Assembly (NCBI GenBank): GCA_049669725.1
Contig: JBATKU010000346.1
Span: 1-8,609 of the forward strand
DNA length: 8,609 bases
Origin: JAFDCJ01 sp049669725
GTDB lineage: Bacteria > Desulfobacterota > Desulfobacteria > Desulfobacterales > JAFDCJ01
Direction of reading: 5' to 3'
Part shown: piece by piece, positions 6,364 through 8,609 of the stretch
How the letters are laid out: every line of letters begins with the position of its first letter
Position numbering within the stretch: the stretch's first letter is position 1
Translations under genes and position numbers: made by a program
Notes under the pieces: generated by a model
What the model saw: only the letters and a program-made list of their open reading frames with translations
Database searches by the model: none
What the model was told of the DNA's origin: nothing

Positions 6364-7200
6364 TTAAAACTCAATAACCAGTCCCAGAATCGGACCGTGC
6401 AGCGTGACGTCCCATTCAAATCTATTGTTCCCACTGCCCTCACTGTAATCCTGGTAGATCGCTCGGTAGCCCGCAGCCGCCCGAGCGTTGTTTTCTTCAC
6501 TGAACAGGCGGAAACGATAACCTATTGCCCCCATGGCACCCCAGGTAAAATCGGAGCCGACGCCGAATCCGCCGACATTTCCCTGCATCGAAAAGCTCCA
6601 GTGCTCGGAAAAATCAAAGAAAGCCCGGGCCCCGATAAGCGGGTCAAACCAGTCTTTGTGGCCGGAAGCATCCCTAATTCTTTTAAAGTCGAGATCGATG
6701 TCGAGGTAGGTGTAGCGAACACCGAGCATGGCATCAACGGCTACCGTCGGCACATCTTTACCCGTTGCATCCGACAGCTTCCAGGTGCCCAAACGATAGC
6801 TCCCCCCAGCCGTCAGCAGCGCCAATTTTATCGTTGGATCAATCTTGGCGCCACCAACCTTTTTGCTCTTACCGAGGTTAGCGCCAATCATATCGCCAAA
6901 GATGCCCCAATTGCCTTTGCGCGCATCGAATGTCAGCATCCCGGCTATATTGAGTTCATCCCAGATATCGCTAAAATTCAGGTCCAGATCCGATTCCTGG
7001 CCCTTCACCGTGACATCGCCTTCCAGGGATATAAACCACATGTAGGGTGCCACCCGGAATTCCCAGCCGTTGTTTTCATGCGGTTTTTCTTCTGCGGACA
7101 CCGATGGCACCCATAACGGCATCATCATAGCTGTAAAGGCTATGATAAAAAAATACGGCGTTTGCTTAAGAAAAATGCATGAATTTCGAATCATAATCAT
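6364..7200 (-). CDS. outer-membrane beta-barrel protein, unknown function
   Basis: The product has 278 aa. The ATG at 7200 follows AAGGA with about 7-nt spacing; a second ATG two codons later is an alternative. A long signal peptide (residues about 1-36) has a hydrophobic core FFIIAFTAMMMPLWV and likely cleavage at SVSA-EE. The mature part begins GWEFRVAPYMWFISLEGDV, followed by DLNFSDIWDELNIAGMLTFD, repeated amphipathic strands and Gly/Asp turns, and it ends HGPILGLVIEF with the terminal Phe typical of barrel proteins. I have seen this APYMWF...G opening in uncharacterised proteobacterial outer-membrane proteins of similar length, but I cannot name a function; a role as a porin or structural barrel is conjecture. 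Its stop is 129 bp before the signal-peptide start at 6234, so it may be co-transcribed with the kinase remnant. The gap to the SYLF gene upstream (150 bp) holds a hairpin. Confidence 0.82.
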   Translation of the reverse strand: MIMIRNSCIFLKQTPYFFIIAFTAMMMPLWVPSVSAEEKPHENNGWEFRVAPYMWFISLEGDVTVKGQESDLDLNFSDIWDELNIAGMLTFDARKGNWGIFGDMIGANLGKSKKVGGAKIDPTIKLALLTAGGSYRLGTWKLSDATGKDVPTVAVDAMLGVRYTYLDIDLDFKRIRDASGHKDWFDPLIGARAFFDFSEHWSFSMQGNVGGFGVGSDFTWGAMGAIGYRFRLFSEENNARAAAGYRAIYQDYSEGSGNNRFEWDVTLHGPILGLVIEF

Positions 7201-7323
7201 TTTGTTTTCCTTCTTGAAGTAGCAAGCTCAGAGCCCCGATAAATTCCACATAAAACGTAAACAAGTGTACCGATGTCGAAGATCCGGATGACTTGTCCGA
7301 AGAGCTCTTGAATCCCGACCCCT

Positions 7324-7345
7324 TTCTCCCAACTTATTGGGAGAA
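7324..7345 (-). terminator. strong hairpin downstream of the SYLF gene
   Basis: TTCTCCCAA-CTTA-TTGGGAGAA is a perfect 9-bp stem with a 4-nt loop, starting 5 nt past the SYLF stop codon in the minus-strand direction. The next bases on the minus strand are AGGGGTCGGG, so the usual T-run is missing. It probably ends or stabilises the SYLF transcript and separates it from the barrel gene. Confidence 0.5.
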
Positions 7346-7350
7346 GAATC

Positions 7351-7911
7351 CTATTTATCTACTTTAGTGATTTTCGTGCCCTGCAAGCCGAGGCCCGCCA
7401 TCAGTCCCTGCTGATCGAAAAAGAAGGCATAGATCTCCGATTGCACGGTTGTGGTTGTCGCCGATGAGGCCGCGCCGACATCGACAACCACGATGCTTGG
7501 TCCGACCCCGACCTCCCAGCCGTCACTCTTGTCTATATAGCTCATCGCCGATTCGGTCATGAAAAACAGCACATACCCATATGTCTGCACACCGGCCTGC
7601 AGACCATACGAAACCTGGATCGTGTTGTAGTATCCTGCCGTTTTTCCGGCCTTGAGGAGAGCGCCCTCACCATATTGTCCCCCCACGATGAAGCCTCCCT
7701 TGGTGATGCTCGGAAACACAAGGATGGCCTTTGCCTTTTGACCCATGGCCTTGGCTGAGGCGGATTGCCGATAGAGATCTTCCAGGGTGCTTTTGACCTC
7801 ACGGTCAATTTCGGCTGCGGATGCAGCCGCAGCGGATTTCAGACTGACGAATGTGCCTGCAGCCAATGCAAGCACCAACATAATGGCTGTCAATTGAACG
7901 TATTTTAACAA
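7351..7911 (-). CDS. SYLF/Ysc84-domain lipid-binding protein, probably exported
   Basis: The product has 186 aa. An N-terminal hydrophobic segment (residues about 4-22, TAIMLVLALAAGTFVSL, then an Ala-rich stretch) looks like a signal peptide with cleavage near AAAASA. The SYLF (DUF500, Ysc84) domain fills residues about 38-183: AKAILVFPSITKGGFIVGG, GEGALLKAGKTAGYYN, SYGLQAGVQTYGYVLFFM, and the C-terminal VGVGPSIVVVDVG and SEIYAFFFDQQGLMAGLGL. The domain is known to bind phosphoinositides in eukaryotes; bacterial members are envelope proteins of unclear role. The start is uncertain. TTG 7911 is the only start codon before the signal peptide, and no ribosome binding site precedes it. The frame stays open upstream through TTT-AAA-TCC and the GAACC repeats to a TAG at 7993-7995. 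The codon just before AAA-TCC-TTG is TTT where ATG would be expected. Confidence 0.85.
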   Translation of the reverse strand: MLKYVQLTAIMLVLALAAGTFVSLKSAAAASAAEIDREVKSTLEDLYRQSASAKAMGQKAKAILVFPSITKGGFIVGGQYGEGALLKAGKTAGYYNTIQVSYGLQAGVQTYGYVLFFMTESAMSYIDKSDGWEVGVGPSIVVVDVGAASSATTTTVQSEIYAFFFDQQGLMAGLGLQGTKITKVDK

Positions 7912-7937
7912 GGATTTAAAACCGATTCTGTTATTCC

Positions 7938-7989
7938 TTGAACCTTTGAACCCAGAACCTTTGAACCGTGAACCCTGAACCTCTGAACC
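7938..7989. repeat. tandem GAACC array, seven copies at 7-8 bp period
   Basis: GAACC occurs at 7940, 7948, 7955, 7963, 7970, 7977 and 7985 on the plus strand, with spacings of 8, 7, 8, 7, 7 and 8 bp, mostly as TTTGAACC, CTGAACC or GTGAACC. It fills the gap between the DUF1214 remnant and the SYLF gene, immediately upstream of the weak SYLF start. The period is too regular for chance. It resembles the short intergenic microsatellites found in some environmental proteobacteria. On the minus strand it reads GGTTC and remains open in the SYLF frame. Confidence 0.8.
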
Positions 7990-7992
7990 TAA

Positions 7993-8178
7993 CTACTCCA
8001 CCAGCTCGATCTCACCCGGCCGCCAGCTCTTGTCGATCCATGGCTCCAATGGTCCATACGCACGCAGGATGATGAACCAGCTCTTGCCCGGGATGGTCTG
8101 GATCCAGTTATTCTCCTATCCCTCCGGCGTTTTAGGGCCGACATAAAGTGTGACGCTGCCGTCAGCGTTCTGCTTCAT
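7993..8178 (-). pseudogene. C-terminal fragment of a DUF1254/DUF1214-family protein with amber stop
   Basis: From ATG 8178 the frame reads MKQNADGSVTLYVGPKTPEG, then TAG (8116-8118), then ENNWIQTIPGKSWFIILRAY, GPLEPWIDKSWRPGEIELVE and a TAG stop at 7993-7995. These are the standard closing motifs of DUF1214 proteins, which are usually several hundred residues long together with DUF1254. Relatives have a sense codon (often Lys, Gln or similar) at the amber position, so a single base change explains the stop. Everything N-terminal of about the last 62 codons is gone: just upstream of the ATG the frame has a TGA, and the region is occupied by the end of the small-protein gene. A nonsense mutation plus a large deletion make it non-functional. 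Confidence 0.78.
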
Positions 8179-8203
8179 CTTCGCTTCTGATCAGGCCGCA
8201 GCG

Positions 8204-8223
8204 CGCCCTGCATCCTCAGGGCG
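8204..8223 (-). terminator. hairpin right after the small-protein stop
   Basis: CGCCCTG-CATCCT-CAGGGCG is a 7-bp perfect stem with a 6-nt loop, directly abutting the TAA of the 8224-8526 gene. No T-run follows on the minus strand, so termination is possible but not shown. Confidence 0.35.
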
Positions 8224-8526
8224 TTAAGAGGAGGTTGCCTGATGTTTCTTAAAATGATCTGATTCAGAACTTGTCTGTCCAAGCAGGCTCTCCACAGATT
8301 GAGGTCCGGGAATACTACAGTTATATACGCCCACCGCGCAACGCCGCACCGTGCGGCGCGCCACCCCGGCAACGCTCACCGGGGTTAACGGACGCCCGAC
8401 TCTGGCATCGGCAGTCGGCACCAGACGCTGAGCTTCAGGCATAGAGAGCCGCTCTCCAATCTCAGATCCAAACGTCATGATGATCCCGAAAATCAGAACG
8501 ATACCTAATATCTTAAACTTGTTCAT
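8224..8526 (-). CDS. small exported protein with TPVSVAGVARR motif
   Basis: The product has 100 aa. The ATG at 8526 is preceded by AAAGGAG at good spacing, and the stop of the upstream gene overlaps it (ATGA), so translation is probably coupled. The N-terminus MNKFKILGIVLIFGIIMTFG is a signal peptide or membrane anchor. Residues about 39-64 carry ADARVGRPLTPVSVAGVARR followed by TVRRC. I recognise this RPxTPVSVAGVARRTxRR motif from small uncharacterised proteins that often sit next to DUF1254 genes, which fits the DUF1214 remnant immediately downstream. In those relatives a Cys/Gly/Tyr-rich tail usually follows; here the tail after VYNC (SIPGPQSVESLLGQ onward) is ordinary and hydrophilic, so the 3' end may have been replaced at the deletion that removed most of the DUF1214 gene. 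Function is unknown. Confidence 0.7.
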   Translation of the reverse strand: MNKFKILGIVLIFGIIMTFGSEIGERLSMPEAQRLVPTADARVGRPLTPVSVAGVARRTVRRCAVGVYNCSIPGPQSVESLLGQTSSESDHFKKHQATSS

Positions 8527-8609
8527 TTTGCGTCTCCTTTCTTGAAATGGTCCGGCAATTCATCCGCACCCTTGAGGTTTTTCAGCTCGACCTTTTCGGC
8601 GTTGCTTGG
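8523..8609 (-). CDS. C-terminal end of an unidentified gene (cut by window edge)
   Basis: From the right edge the minus strand reads 28 codons without a stop, PSNAEKVELKNLKGADELPD then HFKKGDAK, ending in a TGA whose bases overlap the next gene's ATG (ATGA). The overlap, and the next gene's AAGGAG site lying within these last codons, argue for a real coupled gene. The tail is charged and soluble. Too little is present to name a family. Confidence 0.55.
   Translation of the reverse strand, partial: PSNAEKVELKNLKGADELPDHFKKGDAK

Noticed and set aside
6286..7116. Plus-strand 276-codon ORF
   Set aside because: It is antisense to the outer-membrane barrel gene; no ribosome binding site or domain is seen, while the minus strand has a signal peptide and a terminal Phe.
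8342..8360. CGCCGCAC/GTGCGGCG inverted repeat
   Set aside because: It lies inside the Arg-rich motif of the small protein (ARRTVRRC), where Arg codons produce such palindromes by chance.
8175..8372. Minus-strand 65-codon ORF over the small protein and DUF1214 remnant
   Set aside because: It is out of frame with both supported readings and has no DUF1214 or other motif.
2490..8609. A new multi-gene defence or signalling system built from the minus-strand genes
   Set aside because: The genes are ordinary envelope proteins and a decayed kinase, with wide gaps, no shared operon signal and no nuclease, protease or other effector.

Overview
The window looks like a chromosomal segment of a Gram-negative, diderm bacterium, most likely a Desulfobacterota/deltaproteobacterial genome. 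This is an inference from gene content: two outer-membrane barrel proteins, a long hybrid sensor kinase with a C-terminal Hpt region, a SYLF lipid-binding protein, and DUF1254/DUF1214-type debris next to a small TPVSVAGVARR protein. No rRNA, tRNA, CRISPR array or complete mobile element is visible.

Left third (1-2400) is AT-rich, gene-poor and decayed. It holds a possible degraded minus-strand ORF near the edge, one plus-strand gene of unknown function whose 5' end appears frameshifted (338-905), about 880 bp with no convincing gene but several short direct and inverted repeats, an IS110-family transposase fragment (1789-2052), and the C-terminal fragment of a family-3 periplasmic solute-binding protein (2172-2399).

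From 2490 to the right edge every intact gene is on the minus strand. In transcription order, from high to low coordinates, they are: the tail of an unidentified gene that overlaps a 100-aa small exported protein; a DUF1214 C-terminal pseudogene with an amber stop; an array of GAACC repeats; a SYLF/Ysc84-domain protein; a hairpin; an outer-membrane beta-barrel protein; a hybrid histidine kinase (HisKA-HATPase-REC-REC-Hpt) that has lost its sensor; and a DUF2860 outer-membrane protein. Most products act at the cell envelope. The gaps of 100-330 bp suggest separate transcription units rather than one operon.

The most informative signal is the 5' end of the kinase. A well-formed translation start with a signal peptide (6234) runs out of frame into the HisKA domain at a 12-bp palindrome, so the sensor, membrane and linker regions seem to have been deleted. 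Together with the IS110, solute-binding-protein and DUF1214 remnants, this makes the window a record of gene decay. I found no strong evidence for a new multi-gene system.
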